39,696 nt of DNA from Pseudomonadota bacterium (GTDB lineage Bacteria > Pseudomonadota > Gammaproteobacteria > Burkholderiales > Burkholderiaceae), in contig CAUJJP010000129.1 in NCBI GenBank assembly GCA_963205525.1, forward strand, positions 1 through 39,696. The letters are read 5' to 3'. The notes below the pieces were generated by a model, which was given only the letters and a program-made list of their open reading frames with translations, had not been told where the DNA came from and ran no database searches. The position numbers and the translations under genes are program-made. Each line of letters starts with the position of its first letter. The stretch's first letter is position 1. Below are positions 25,959 through 34,379 of the stretch, one piece after another.

Positions 25959-26920
25959 TGCTCTCGCGTCGCAACCCGCAGCTCAACCGCCACGGCGAGC
26001 TGATCCACCTGCTGTCCACCGAGGGCCTGCCCAAGGCCGTGCTGACGCAGATCCTGGACACTGCGGGCAGCTTTCTGAGCGTCAACGAGCGCGACGTGAA
26101 GAAGGTGCCGCTGCTGCGCGGCAAGAGCGTGTTCAACCTGTTCTTCGAGAACAGCACGCGCACCCGCACCACCTTCGAGATCGCGGCCAAGCGGCTCTCG
26201 GCCGACGTCATCAACCTCGACATCGCGCGCAGCTCCACCGCCAAGGGCGAGACCCTGCTGGACACCATCGCCAACCTGTCGGCGATGCAGGCCGACCTGT
26301 TCGTGGTGCGCCACAGCGAAAGCGGCGCGCCCTACCTGATCGCCCAGCACTGCGCGCCGCACGTGCACGTGGTGAACGCCGGTGACGGCCGCCACGCGCA
26401 CCCGACGCAAGGCCTGCTGGACATGTACACGATCCGCCACTTCAAGGGCGACTTCGGCCCGCTCACGGTGGCGATCGTCGGCGACATCGTGCACTCGCGG
26501 GTGGCGCGCTCGGACATCCACGCCCTGACCACGCTGGGCGCGGCCGAGGTGCGCGCGGTCGGCCCCAAGACCCTGGTGCCGGCCGACCTGCGCCAGATGG
26601 GGGTGCGCGTGTGCCACGACATGGCCGAGGGCATACGCGATGCCGACGTCATCATCATGCTGCGGCTGCAGAACGAGCGCATGGGTGGCGCCATGCTGCC
26701 CAGTGCGGGAGAGTTCTTCAAGAGCTACGGCCTGAGCGCAGACAAGCTGGCGCTGGCGAAGCCGGACGCGATCGTCATGCACCCGGGGCCGATCAACCGC
26801 GGGGTGGAGATCGCCTCCGAGGTGGCCGACGGTGCGCACAGCGTGATCCTGCCGCAGGTCACCTTCGGCATCGCGGTGCGCATGGCGGTGATGTCCATCA
26901 TCGCCGGCAACGAAGCCTGA
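25958..26920 (+). CDS. pyrB: Aspartate carbamoyltransferase catalytic chain PyrB
   Basis: PyrB condenses carbamoyl phosphate with L-aspartate in the second step of de novo pyrimidine synthesis. The 320-residue protein has the carbamoyl-phosphate motif [12 protein letters not shown] near residue 65, the [11 protein letters not shown] motif for aspartate binding, and the C-terminal [13 protein letters not shown]. No pyrI regulatory gene follows; instead a dihydroorotase-like gene, pyrC', starts 19 bases downstream. This is the class A ATCase organisation known from Pseudomonas, in which PyrB and an inactive DHOase homologue form one complex. The ATG overlaps the pyrR stop by one base. Confidence 0.96.
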   Translation: MLSRRNPQLNRHGELIHLLSTEGLPKAVLTQILDTAGSFLSVNERDVKKVPLLRGKSVFNLFFENSTRTRTTFEIAAKRLSADVINLDIARSSTAKGETLLDTIANLSAMQADLFVVRHSESGAPYLIAQHCAPHVHVVNAGDGRHAHPTQGLLDMYTIRHFKGDFGPLTVAIVGDIVHSRVARSDIHALTTLGAAEVRAVGPKTLVPADLRQMGVRVCHDMAEGIRDADVIIMLRLQNERMGGAMLPSAGEFFKSYGLSADKLALAKPDAIVMHPGPINRGVEIASEVADGAHSVILPQVTFGIAVRMAVMSIIAGNEA

Positions 26921-26939
26921 ACGCCGACCGGAGGAGCGC

Positions 26940-28256
26940 ATGAACATCGTCATCGAAGGCGGGCGGGTGATAGACCCGGCGTCGGGACGCGACGAGCTGG
27001 CCGACCTCGCGATCGCAGCCGGTCGCATCGTGTCCATCGGCCGTGTGAGCGCCGACTTCGCTGCCGAGCGCCGCCTGGATGCGCGCGGCTGCATCGTCGC
27101 ACCGGGCCTGGTGGACCTGGCGGCGCGCCTGCGCGAGCCGGGCCGCGAGCACGAGGGCTTTCTGGAGAGCGAGCTCGCCGCCGCCGCGGCGGGGGGCGTC
27201 ACCAGCCTGGTCTGCCCGCCCGACACCGATCCGGCGCTGGACGAGCCGGGGCTGGTGGAGATGCTCAAGTTCCGCGCCCGCAAGCTCAGCCGCTGCCGGC
27301 TGTTCCCGCTCGGCGCGCTCACGCGCGGGCTGGCGGGGCAGGCGCTGACCGAGATGGCCGAGCTCACCGAGGCCGGCTGCATCGGCTTCTCGCAGGCCGA
27401 GGCCGCGGTCGCCGACACCCAGGTGCTGTGGCGCGCGCTGCAGTACGCCGCCACCTTCGGCTACACGGTCTGGCTGCGGCCGCAGGACCGCTGGCTGGGT
27501 ACCGGCGTGGCCGCCAGCGGCGCGGTGGCGACCCGGCTCGGGCTGTCCGGGGTGCCGGTGGCGGCCGAGACGGTGGCGCTGGCCACCATCTTCGAGCTCG
27601 TGCGCGCCACCGGGGCGCGCGTGCACCTGTGTCGCCTCTCCAGCGCCGCCGGTGTCGCCATGCTGCGCGCCGCCAAGGCCGAGGGCCTGCCGCTGAGCGC
27701 CGATGTCAGCATCAACTCGCTGTTCCTCACCGATGTCGACATCGGCTACTTCAACCCCGCGATGCGGCTGGTGCCGCCGCTGCGCAGCGCGCGCGACCGC
27801 GACGCCCTGAGCGCGGCGCTGGCCGACGGCTGCATAGACGCGCTGGTCTCCGACCACCTGCCGCTGAGCGCCGACGAGAAGACCCTGCCCTTTGCCGAAG
27901 CGGCCCCGGGCGCCACCGGGCTGGAGCTGCTGCTCGGGCTGGCGCTGCACTGGGGCGAGCGCAGCGGCGCCGGGCTGATGCGCGCGCTCGCGGTGGTCAC
28001 GCAGGCGCCGGTGGCGGTGCTGGGTCGGGCTCTGGGCTCGCTCGCGGACAGTGCCGGGCGGGTGGTCGAGGGCGGCGTTGCCGACCTGTGCGTCTTCGAC
28101 CCCACACAGCGCTGGCCGGTGCAGCCGCAGGCGCTGAAGAGCCAGGGCCGGCACACCCCCTTTGCCTTCGAGCACAGCGCGCTGGAGCTGCCGGGCCGGG
28201 TACGCGCGACCCTGGTCGCCGGCACCCTGGCCTACGAGTCGGCCGTCGCCGGCTGA
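26940..28256 (+). CDS. pyrC': Dihydroorotase-like subunit PyrC' (probably non-catalytic)
   Basis: A 438-residue amidohydrolase-fold protein of the type I dihydroorotase group. The usual metal-binding HxH before LREPG is replaced: the segment reads DLAARLREPG, so H61 and H63 are Ala and Arg. The later HxxH motif reads HLCRLSS with R232 in place of the second His. D305 in the DHLP segment is retained, but the usual His of DHAPH is not. Loss of these ligands argues against dihydroorotase activity. By analogy with Pseudomonas PyrC', it would act as a structural partner needed to assemble active PyrB. A separate active pyrC should exist elsewhere. GGAG lies just before the ATG, and the stop overlaps plsC by one base. 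Confidence 0.9.
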   Translation: MNIVIEGGRVIDPASGRDELADLAIAAGRIVSIGRVSADFAAERRLDARGCIVAPGLVDLAARLREPGREHEGFLESELAAAAAGGVTSLVCPPDTDPALDEPGLVEMLKFRARKLSRCRLFPLGALTRGLAGQALTEMAELTEAGCIGFSQAEAAVADTQVLWRALQYAATFGYTVWLRPQDRWLGTGVAASGAVATRLGLSGVPVAAETVALATIFELVRATGARVHLCRLSSAAGVAMLRAAKAEGLPLSADVSINSLFLTDVDIGYFNPAMRLVPPLRSARDRDALSAALADGCIDALVSDHLPLSADEKTLPFAEAAPGATGLELLLGLALHWGERSGAGLMRALAVVTQAPVAVLGRALGSLADSAGRVVEGGVADLCVFDPTQRWPVQPQALKSQGRHTPFAFEHSALELPGRVRATLVAGTLAYESAVAG

Positions 28257-28987
28257 TGCTGCGCGCCTGCTGGCGGCTGTTGCGCGCGCTCACACACACG
28301 CTGCACGGTGCGCTGATCGTCTGGCTGGTCTTCCCCTGGCTGGGCCGGCGCGCGCGTGAGCAGCGCATTCGCTGGTGGGCGGCCAAGCTGCTGCGCGGCC
28401 TGGGGCTGGAGCTGCGGGTGCGCGGGCGCCTCAAACCCGGCGCCAAGCTCATCGTCCTCAACCACGTGTCCTGGCTGGACGTGATGGCGCTGCACGCGGT
28501 CTGCCCCGAGGCGCGCTTCGTCGCCAAGGCCGAGGTGGGGGACTGGCCGCTGCTGTCTGGCCTGGTCGACGCCGCGCGCACGCTCTACCTGCGACGCGAG
28601 AACCGGCGCGACGCCCTGCGCGTGGTGCACGTCATGGCGCAGGCGCTGGACGGCGGCGACACGGTGGCGGTGTTCCCCGAGGGAACGACCGGTCCCGGCC
28701 CGGCGCTGCTGCCGTTTCACGCCAACCTGCTGCAGGCGGCGATCGCCACCGGCGCGGCGGTGCAGCCGGTGGTCCTGCGCTACGCCGAGCCGGGCCATCG
28801 CTTCAGCCCGGCGGTGGCCTGGGTCGGCGAGACGACACTGCTGGACAGCCTGCGCCGCCTGGTGCGCGCGCGCGGCCTGGTGCTGGAGCTGGACATCCTC
28901 GCGCCGCAGTCCAGCGCGCACGCCGACCGGCGCGCCCTTGCCGCCCGCCTGCAGGGGCTGATCGGGGAAGGGCTTGCAAGCGGCTAG
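28256..28987 (+). CDS. plsC: 1-acyl-sn-glycerol-3-phosphate acyltransferase PlsC
   Basis: PlsC transfers an acyl chain to lysophosphatidic acid, giving phosphatidic acid at the inner membrane. The 243-residue protein begins with a hydrophobic anchor (about 10-30). It carries the catalytic H70-x4-D75 (NHVSWLD), ARFVAKAEVGDWPL, and the acceptor motif FPEGTT (140-145). The family length is normal. Its ATG shares one base with the stop codon of pyrC', so lipid and pyrimidine genes are co-translated, a common Burkholderiales order. An alternative within the family is an ornithine-lipid acyltransferase, which cannot be excluded without tools. Confidence 0.9.
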   Translation: MLRACWRLLRALTHTLHGALIVWLVFPWLGRRAREQRIRWWAAKLLRGLGLELRVRGRLKPGAKLIVLNHVSWLDVMALHAVCPEARFVAKAEVGDWPLLSGLVDAARTLYLRRENRRDALRVVHVMAQALDGGDTVAVFPEGTTGPGPALLPFHANLLQAAIATGAAVQPVVLRYAEPGHRFSPAVAWVGETTLLDSLRRLVRARGLVLELDILAPQSSAHADRRALAARLQGLIGEGLASG

Positions 28988-28990
28988 AGT

Positions 28991-30553
28991 GTGCGGGTGA
29001 ACGATCCCGCCAGCGCCCAGACCCTGCAGATCCGCCGCGTCGGCATCGACACCTGGCGCGAGAGCGTGGTCTACCTGCACCGCGACTGCCCGCTGGTGCG
29101 CGCCGAAGGGCTGCAGCCCCTGTCCAAGGTCATGGTGCAGGCCAACGGCCGCACGCTGCTGGCGGTGCTCAACGTGGTCGACGACGCGCGCATCCTCGCC
29201 CCCTGCGACCTCGGCCTGGGCGAGGACGCCTTCGCCCGGCTCGGCGTCGCCGAGGGGCATGCGGCGCAGATCGAGCACGCCGAGCCGCCACCGTCCATGG
29301 CCGCGCTGCAGCGCAGGATCGTCGGCGACCGGCTGAGCGGGGCCGAGCTGCACGCCATCGTCGCCGACATCGCCGCCGCGCGCTACTCCAAGGTCGAGCT
29401 TGCCGCCTTCGTCGTCGCCAGCCAGCAGTTCGAGTTCGACCGCGACGAGGTCCTGCACCTGACGCAGGCCATGATCGCCGTCGGCCAGCGCCTGCAATGG
29501 CCGCCCGCCAACGGCCCGGTGGTGGACAAGCACTGCATCGGCGGCATTCCGGGCAACCGGACCTCGATGCTGGTGGTGCCCATCGTCGCCGAGCACGGGC
29601 TGCGCTGCCCCAAGACCTCCTCGCGCGCCATCACCTCGCCGGCCGGCACCGCCGACACGATGGAGGTGCTGGCCGAGGTGGCGCTGCCGACCGAGCGGCT
29701 CGGCGAGATCGTGCGCGCCACCGGCGGCTGCCTGGCCTGGGGTGGTACCGCGGGCCTGTCGCCGGCCGACGACATCCTGATCTCGGTCGAGCGGCCCCTG
29801 GCCCTGGACAGCGCGGGGCAGATGGTGGCCTCCATCCTGAGCAAGAAGATCGCCGCCGGCTCGACCCATCTGCTGCTGGACATCCCGGTCGGGCCGCAGG
29901 CCAAGGTGCGTGGCATGCGCGAGGCGCAGCGGCTGAAGAAGCTGTTCGAGTTCGTCGCCGGCCGGCTCGATCTGCAGCTCGACGTCCTGATCACCGACGG
30001 CCGGCAGCCGATCGGCCGCGGCATCGGCCCGGCGCTGGAGGCGCGCGACGTGATGCAGGTGCTGGCAGGCGACGCGGCAGCGCCGGCCGACCTGCGTGCC
30101 AAGGCCTTGCGCCTGGCCGGCCGCATGATCGAGTTCGACCCCGGCGTGCGCGGCGGTGACGGCGTCCGCATCGCGCGCGAGATCCTCGATTCCGGGCGTG
30201 CGCTGCAGCGCATGAATGCGATCATCGACGCCCAGGGCCGGCGCGTGCCGCCCGCGCCCGCCGCACTCGTGGTCGAGCTCGGCGCGCCGCGTGCCGGCAC
30301 CCTGGTCGGGGTCGACAACCTGCGCCTGGCGCGCATCGCGCGCGCGATCGGCGCACCGCAGGTACCGGCGGCCGGTGTCGACCTGCTCGTGCGCCTGGGC
30401 CAGCGGGTCGAGCGCGGCCAGCCGCTGTACCGGCTGCACGCCAGGCACCGGGCCGACATGGACTTCGCGCACCGGATGGCGCTCGTCGACAGCGGCTGGC
30501 GCATCGGCGATGCCGCCGAGCTGGCGCAGGCCGTGGTCGACGATCCGGACTGA
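28991..30553 (+). CDS. AMP/thymidine phosphorylase-like enzyme (type 2, archaeal-like domain layout)
   Basis: A pyrimidine-phosphorylase-fold protein of 520 residues (GTG at 28991; GTG at 28997 is equally possible). Unlike E. coli DeoA (about 440 residues), it has an extra N-terminal domain of about 95 residues, matching the layout of archaeal AMP phosphorylase. The core starts near residue 100 ([14 protein letters not shown]). It holds [14 protein letters not shown] (about 178-191) and the [19 protein letters not shown] loop, which also looks like AMP phosphorylase and not like the SGRGLGHTGGTLDK of DeoA. It would phosphorolyse a nucleoside monophosphate (or nucleoside) to base and sugar phosphate. 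It lies three bases after plsC and 12 before a PRPP-synthetase-like gene. Confidence 0.82.
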   Translation: MRVNDPASAQTLQIRRVGIDTWRESVVYLHRDCPLVRAEGLQPLSKVMVQANGRTLLAVLNVVDDARILAPCDLGLGEDAFARLGVAEGHAAQIEHAEPPPSMAALQRRIVGDRLSGAELHAIVADIAAARYSKVELAAFVVASQQFEFDRDEVLHLTQAMIAVGQRLQWPPANGPVVDKHCIGGIPGNRTSMLVVPIVAEHGLRCPKTSSRAITSPAGTADTMEVLAEVALPTERLGEIVRATGGCLAWGGTAGLSPADDILISVERPLALDSAGQMVASILSKKIAAGSTHLLLDIPVGPQAKVRGMREAQRLKKLFEFVAGRLDLQLDVLITDGRQPIGRGIGPALEARDVMQVLAGDAAAPADLRAKALRLAGRMIEFDPGVRGGDGVRIAREILDSGRALQRMNAIIDAQGRRVPPAPAALVVELGAPRAGTLVGVDNLRLARIARAIGAPQVPAAGVDLLVRLGQRVERGQPLYRLHARHRADMDFAHRMALVDSGWRIGDAAELAQAVVDDPD

Positions 30554-30565
30554 AAGGGACAAGCC

Positions 30566-31432
30566 GTGCTGCTTTGCTTCGACGACGAGCTCGCCTTCGC
30601 CACCGCCCTGGCGCGGACGCTGGCGTGCCCGCTGGCGCTGGTGCAGCGGCACGCCTTTCCGGATGGCGAGACCCGGCTGCGGCTGCCGTCGCTGCTGCCC
30701 GCGGATGTGATCCTGCTGCGCGGCCTGCAGCAGCCCAACGCCAGGCTTGCCGAGCTGTGGCTGGCGGCGGCCGGTGCGCGCGAGCTGGGCGCGCGGCGCC
30801 TGAGCCTGGTCAGCCCCTACCTGGCCTACATGCGGCAGGACATGGCGTTCACGCCCGGCGAGGTGGTGAGCCAGCGCCACCTGGGCACCCTGCTGGCGCA
30901 GGTCTTCGACCGCGTGCTCACCGTCGATCCGCACCTGCACCGGGTCAGCACGCTGGACGAGGTGCTGCCGGGGCGGCGCGGCGTGGCCCTCGGCGCCGCT
31001 CCGCTGCTGGGCTGCTGGGTGGCGCAGCAGTGTCCGCATGCCTTGCTGCTGGGCCCGGACCAGGAATCCGAGCAATGGGTGGCGGCGGCGGCGCAGGCGG
31101 GTGGGCTGGAGCACGCCGTGTGCCACAAGCGACGCCATGGCGACCACGAGGTGGACGTGGACTTGCCGGCGCGGGCGCTGGCCGGGCGCCACGTGGTCCT
31201 GCTGGACGACGTGGCCAGCACCGGACGCACCCTGGTGGCGGCCGCGCAAGGCGCGCTCGCCGCGGGCGCGACCGCGGTCGATGTCGCGGTGACGCACGCC
31301 TTGTTCGTCGGCGACGCCGAAGCCCGGCTGCGCGCGGCCGGCGTCGGCCGCCTCTGGAGCACCGACTGCGTGCCGCACCCGAGCAACGTGGTGTCCGTGG
31401 TGCCGATCCTGGCGCAGGCGCTGCAGGGCTGA
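30566..31432 (+). CDS. prs2: PRPP synthetase-like protein (short, class III-like)
   Basis: A 288-residue homologue of ribose-phosphate pyrophosphokinase, about 25 residues shorter than the usual bacterial Prs. Recognisable parts are HAFPDGETRLRL (ribose/phosphate region), YMRQDMAFTPGEVVSQRH (ATP-binding Arg-Gln-Asp), VDPHLHR (metal-binding His) and LGPDQESEQWV, where Prs has PDxGG. HKRRHGDHEV follows, and the PRPP loop is LLDDVASTGRTL. The GTG start has AAAGGGA seven bases upstream. It is 12 bases after the AMP-phosphorylase-like gene and surely co-transcribed. A housekeeping prs probably exists elsewhere, so this copy is likely specialised. The symbol is only a label; the function is inferred. 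Confidence 0.78.
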   Translation: MLLCFDDELAFATALARTLACPLALVQRHAFPDGETRLRLPSLLPADVILLRGLQQPNARLAELWLAAAGARELGARRLSLVSPYLAYMRQDMAFTPGEVVSQRHLGTLLAQVFDRVLTVDPHLHRVSTLDEVLPGRRGVALGAAPLLGCWVAQQCPHALLLGPDQESEQWVAAAAQAGGLEHAVCHKRRHGDHEVDVDLPARALAGRHVVLLDDVASTGRTLVAAAQGALAAGATAVDVAVTHALFVGDAEARLRAAGVGRLWSTDCVPHPSNVVSVVPILAQALQG

Positions 31433-31467
31433 GGCGCCGTCGGCGCGCGGCGAAGCGGGGCCGGGCT

Positions 31468-31473
31468 TACATT
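31468..31473 (+). promoter_or_regulatory. Candidate -10 for the HD-GYP-like gene
   Basis: TACATT lies 29 bases before the ATG at 31503, and GGGGGA just before the ATG could be the ribosome binding site. No convincing -35 is present. Confidence 0.35.
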
Positions 31474-31502
31474 CGGACGTGTAGCGATCCTTGGGGGACG
31501 GC

Positions 31503-32648
31503 ATGGCCCAGCTGGGTGAAGTGGCGGCGGAGATCCGGATCGGTGAGGCGCTGCCCTTCGACATCCTGAGCGCCAGGGGCCAGCTGCTGCTGGCGCGCGG
31601 GCAGGCGGTCGCCACCGCGGCACAGCTCGAACAGCTGATCGAACTCGGGGCGAGCGTCGACGATGACCAGCTCGCCCTGCTGCGCGCGCCGGCGCAGCAG
31701 CCGGCCGCGGCCCGGACCCTGTTCGAACTCTGGGCGCAGGCGCCGGCGCAGCTCGGCCACCTGCTGGCCAGCGTGGCCGAGCCGGGCTTCGGCGCTCGCC
31801 TGGCGGCCTTCGTCGCCGACCACCAGGCCTTGCTCAGGCGCGATGTGGACATCGCGATCTATCTGGCGGTGCGCCAGGACGGCAACCAGCTCCATCGCTA
31901 CGGCCTGCTGCACGCGCTGCACGCGGCGCTGGTGGCGGAACTGGCCGCGAGCCGGCTCGGCTGGGCTGAGGCGGATAGGCTGCGCCTGGTGCAGGCGGCG
32001 CTGACCATGAACCTGGCGATCGTCGGCCTGCAGGGTCGTCTGGCCTGCAGCGAGACCCGCGTCACGCCGGCCCAGCGCGCCGAGCTGCGCGCCCACCCCG
32101 CCGCAGCCGCCAGCGCCCTGCGCGCGGCCGGCATTGACGACGAGGACTGGCTGCAGGCGGTGGCGCAGCACCACGAGCGCAGCGGTGGCGGCGGCTACCC
32201 GGACGGCATCGACGCCCCGACCCCGCTCGCGCTGGTGCTGCGCCTGGTCGACGTGTTCTGCGCCAAGATCAGCGCGCGGCCGTCGCGGCCGGCGCTGACG
32301 GTGCAGGAGGCGGCGCGCCAGATGTTCGTCGAGGCTGCCGGCCACCCGCTGGCGGCGGCGCTGGTCAAGGAGTGCGGCCTGTATCCGCCGGGGGACTTCG
32401 TGCAGCTTGCCAGCGGCGAGTGCGCGGTCGTGCTGCGCCGTGGCGTCGACGTGCGCACGCCCCTGGTGGCGGCGATCACGAACGCCGCCGGGGCGCCCAT
32501 CGTCGACACCCTGCAGCGTGACAGCGCCGACCGCCGCTACGCCATCGTCGGGCCGGCGGCGCAGCTCAAGCTGCTGCAGCGACTGCCGCCGCAGCGCCTG
32601 TACGGCCTGTGCCTGCTCGACGAGCCGGCCGCGGGGCCGGCGCCCTAG
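31503..32648 (+). CDS. Degenerate HD-GYP-type protein
   Basis: A 381-residue cytoplasmic protein resembling HD-GYP cyclic-di-GMP phosphodiesterases. The C-terminal half of the motif is present: VTPAQRAELRAHPAAAASAL, then AQHHERSGGGGYPDGIDAP (about 220-237), matching the HHExxDGxGYPxG signature. The HDIGK metal-binding dyad is missing: the equivalent stretch reads LTMNLAIVGLQGR (about 166-178). The N-terminal ~100 residues include a short region beginning EIRIGEALPFDILSARGQLLL, a common start of HD-GYP-related proteins in Burkholderiales. Without the HD pair catalysis is doubtful, so it may bind c-di-GMP or partner proteins instead. It is a separate unit after prs2 and converges on gpmA. Confidence 0.8.
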   Translation: MAQLGEVAAEIRIGEALPFDILSARGQLLLARGQAVATAAQLEQLIELGASVDDDQLALLRAPAQQPAAARTLFELWAQAPAQLGHLLASVAEPGFGARLAAFVADHQALLRRDVDIAIYLAVRQDGNQLHRYGLLHALHAALVAELAASRLGWAEADRLRLVQAALTMNLAIVGLQGRLACSETRVTPAQRAELRAHPAAAASALRAAGIDDEDWLQAVAQHHERSGGGGYPDGIDAPTPLALVLRLVDVFCAKISARPSRPALTVQEAARQMFVEAAGHPLAAALVKECGLYPPGDFVQLASGECAVVLRRGVDVRTPLVAAITNAAGAPIVDTLQRDSADRRYAIVGPAAQLKLLQRLPPQRLYGLCLLDEPAAGPAP

Positions 32649-32666
32649 GAAGGCCGGGCAGGGGGG

Positions 32667-33419
32667 CTATCGGCCGCCGGCCTGGCCTTGGGCCGCGACC
32701 GCGGCCGCCGCAGCCGCCGCCGCTTGCGCATCGCCGAGGTAGCGCCGGCTCAGGGGCCTGAGCTCGGCGTCCAGGGTGTAGACGAGCGGGATGCCGTTCG
32801 GGATGTTGACGCCGACGATCTCGTCGTCGCCGATGCCGTCCAGGTATTTCACCAGCGCGCGCATGCTGTTGCCGTGTGCAGCCACCAGCAGCCGCCTCCC
32901 GGCGCGGATCTGCGGCGCCAGTTCCTCGTGCCACAGCGGCAGCACGCGCGCCACCGTGTCCTTCAGGCACTCGGTGAGCGGCACCTGGTCCGGCGCGAGG
33001 CCGGCGTAGCGCGGGTCGCGACGCTCGCAGCGCGCGTCCTCGGGCGCCAGCGGCGGCGGCGGCGTGTCGTAGCTGCGGCGCCAGCTGAGCACCTGGGCGT
33101 CGCCGTATTGCCTGGCCATGTCGGCCTTGTTCAGGCCCTGCAAGGCGCCGTAGTGGCGCTCGTTGAGCCGCCAGCGATTGCTCACGGGCAGCCAGGTCCG
33201 CTCCAGGGTGTCCAGGCAATGCCACAGGGTCCAGATCGCGCGTTGCAGCACCGAGGTGTAGCAGTGGTCGAAGGCGAAGCCCTCGGCCTTCAGCAGCCTC
33301 CCGGCCTCGCGCGCCTGCGCGACGCCGGTGGCGGTGAGCTCGACGTCGGTCCAGCCCGTGAAGCGGTTCTCCAGGTTCCAGGTCGATTCACCGTGGCGCA
33401 GCAGAACGAGGGTATGCAT
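32667..33419 (-). CDS. gpmA: 2,3-bisphosphoglycerate-dependent phosphoglycerate mutase GpmA
   Basis: GpmA interconverts 3- and 2-phosphoglycerate in glycolysis and gluconeogenesis through a phosphohistidine. The 250-residue protein has catalytic H9 in [39 protein letters not shown], the second histidine in [15 protein letters not shown], and [12 protein letters not shown]. The C-terminal 25 residues are Ala-rich and extend past the usual end. ATG 33419 fits the family N-terminus. A minus-strand -10 (TATAGA, 33434 to 33429) overlaps a divergent TATAAT for the rhodanese gene, which gives a 5' leader of only two or three bases. Confidence 0.96.
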   Translation of the reverse strand: MHTLVLLRHGESTWNLENRFTGWTDVELTATGVAQAREAGRLLKAEGFAFDHCYTSVLQRAIWTLWHCLDTLERTWLPVSNRWRLNERHYGALQGLNKADMARQYGDAQVLSWRRSYDTPPPPLAPEDARCERRDPRYAGLAPDQVPLTECLKDTVARVLPLWHEELAPQIRAGRRLLVAAHGNSMRALVKYLDGIGDDEIVGVNIPNGIPLVYTLDAELRPLSRRYLGDAQAAAAAAAAVAAQGQAGGR

Positions 33420-33428
33420 GGGCGGAAT

Positions 33429-33436
33429 TCTATAAT
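33429..33436. promoter_or_regulatory. Overlapping divergent -10 elements (gpmA / rhodanese)
   Basis: The eight bases TCTATAAT hold a plus-strand TATAAT (33431-33436) and a minus-strand TATAGA (33434-33429) sharing the TATA core. The plus one lies 30 bases before the rhodanese GTG, the minus one nine bases before gpmA's ATG. The same register occurs at 37077-37084. Confidence 0.6.
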
Positions 33437-33466
33437 CGCCGGTTTTGCCGTCTGGACGCATTGCCC

Positions 33467-33880
33467 GTGGTCGATTTCCTGCGCGAGAACTGGTTGCTGG
33501 TGCTGCTGGCCCTGACCTCGGGGGCGCTGCTGCTGCGCCCCAGCCTGGCCGGTGCCGGCGGCGGCGCCCGCGTCTCGGCGACCGAGGCGGTGCGTCTGAT
33601 CAACCGCGAGAAGGGCGTGCTGATCGACGTCTGCGAGCCGGCCGAATTCGCCGCCGGCCACCCGGTCGGCGCCAAGAGCGTGCCGGTGGGCAGCCTGGAC
33701 GGCGCGAAGGCGCTGCCGGCCAACAAGTCCACCCCCGTCATCCTGACCTGTGCCTCCGGGGCGCGCGCCGCGCGCGCGGCGGCGCTGCTGCGCAAGCAGG
33801 GCTACGAGAAGGCGCTCGTGCTCGCGGGCGGCAATAAGGCCTGGTCCGACGCCAGCCTGCCGATCGAGAAGGGGGCCTGA
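33467..33880 (+). CDS. Membrane-anchored rhodanese-like protein
   Basis: A 137-residue sulfurtransferase-type protein. Residues 9-23 form one membrane anchor ([15 protein letters not shown]), then a rhodanese domain follows with [22 protein letters not shown] and the active-site loop around C95 ([10 protein letters not shown]). The short loop is typical of single-domain rhodaneses that handle thiosulfate or sulfane sulfur. GTG 33467 is preferred because the anchor begins soon after it; a TTG at 33461 would add two residues. Divergent from gpmA and upstream of grxC and secB, as in many beta- and gammaproteobacteria. Confidence 0.88.
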   Translation: MVDFLRENWLLVLLALTSGALLLRPSLAGAGGGARVSATEAVRLINREKGVLIDVCEPAEFAAGHPVGAKSVPVGSLDGAKALPANKSTPVILTCASGARAARAAALLRKQGYEKALVLAGGNKAWSDASLPIEKGA

Positions 33881-33988
33881 GGTCCCCACCGGCCGCACCC
33901 TGGCCCGCGCGGGTGGCCGGATCCCCTGATCCCGGCGTCCCGCGTGCGGTCATCCGCGCCGCCTCACCCGCCGATCCACCCGCTTGCC

Positions 33989-34002
33989 GACAATCCCGCC
34001 CA
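33989..34002 (+). promoter_or_regulatory. grxC -10 element, predicted leaderless start
   Basis: GACAAT at 33989-33994 ends seven bases before the grxC ATG at 34002, the same distance as at hemA. No Shine-Dalgarno sequence is present. Confidence 0.45.
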
Positions 34003-34265
34003 TGAATCCCGTCCGCATGTACACGACGCAGGTCTGCCCCTACTGCGCGCGCGCCAAGATGCTGCTCAAGCAAAGAGGGGTCGCCGAGATCGAGGAGATC
34101 CGCATCGACCTCGACCCCGAGGCGCGCGAGCACATGATGCGCCTGACCGGGCGCCGCACGGTGCCGCAGATCTTCGTCGGCGACACCCACGTCGGCGGCT
34201 GCGACGACCTGATCGCGCTCGACCAGCGCGGCGGCCTGCTGCCGCTGCTCGGCGCCGCCGGCTGA
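34002..34265 (+). CDS. grxC: Glutaredoxin 3 (GrxC)
   Basis: A dithiol glutaredoxin of 87 residues that reduces disulfides and glutathione mixed disulfides. The active site CPYC is C12 to C15 (TTQVCPYCARAK), followed by RRTVPQIFVGDTHVGGCDDL, which holds the cis-Pro (TVPQ) and glutathione-binding GG-x-DD features. A non-active Cys lies near the GGCDDL segment, as in many GrxC. The gene lies between the rhodanese gene and secB; grxC-secB-gpsA is a conserved proteobacterial order. Confidence 0.96.
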   Translation: MNPVRMYTTQVCPYCARAKMLLKQRGVAEIEEIRIDLDPEAREHMMRLTGRRTVPQIFVGDTHVGGCDDLIALDQRGGLLPLLGAAG

Positions 34266-34349
34266 GCGACTGAGCCGCTGTGCGGCCGAGCGGGCCGCTG
34301 CCGGCGTCCCGACCTCGGCGCGCGGCCGGGGGTGACCAGGAGGCCGGGC

Positions 34350-34355
34350 CATAAT
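34350..34355 (+). promoter_or_regulatory. Candidate secB -10
   Basis: CATAAT lies 24 bases before the secB ATG, and the Shine-Dalgarno sequence GGAAGAG stands between them, so secB looks like a normally led gene unlike its neighbour grxC. Confidence 0.4.
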
Positions 34356-34379
34356 CCGCGATTCAACCGGAAGAGACCC

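Noticed and set aside
28232..31852. A minus-strand open frame of about 1,200 codons opposite plsC, the phosphorylase and prs-like genes.
   Set aside because: It is a mirror of the plus-strand coding frames; the translation shows no family features and spans four real genes.
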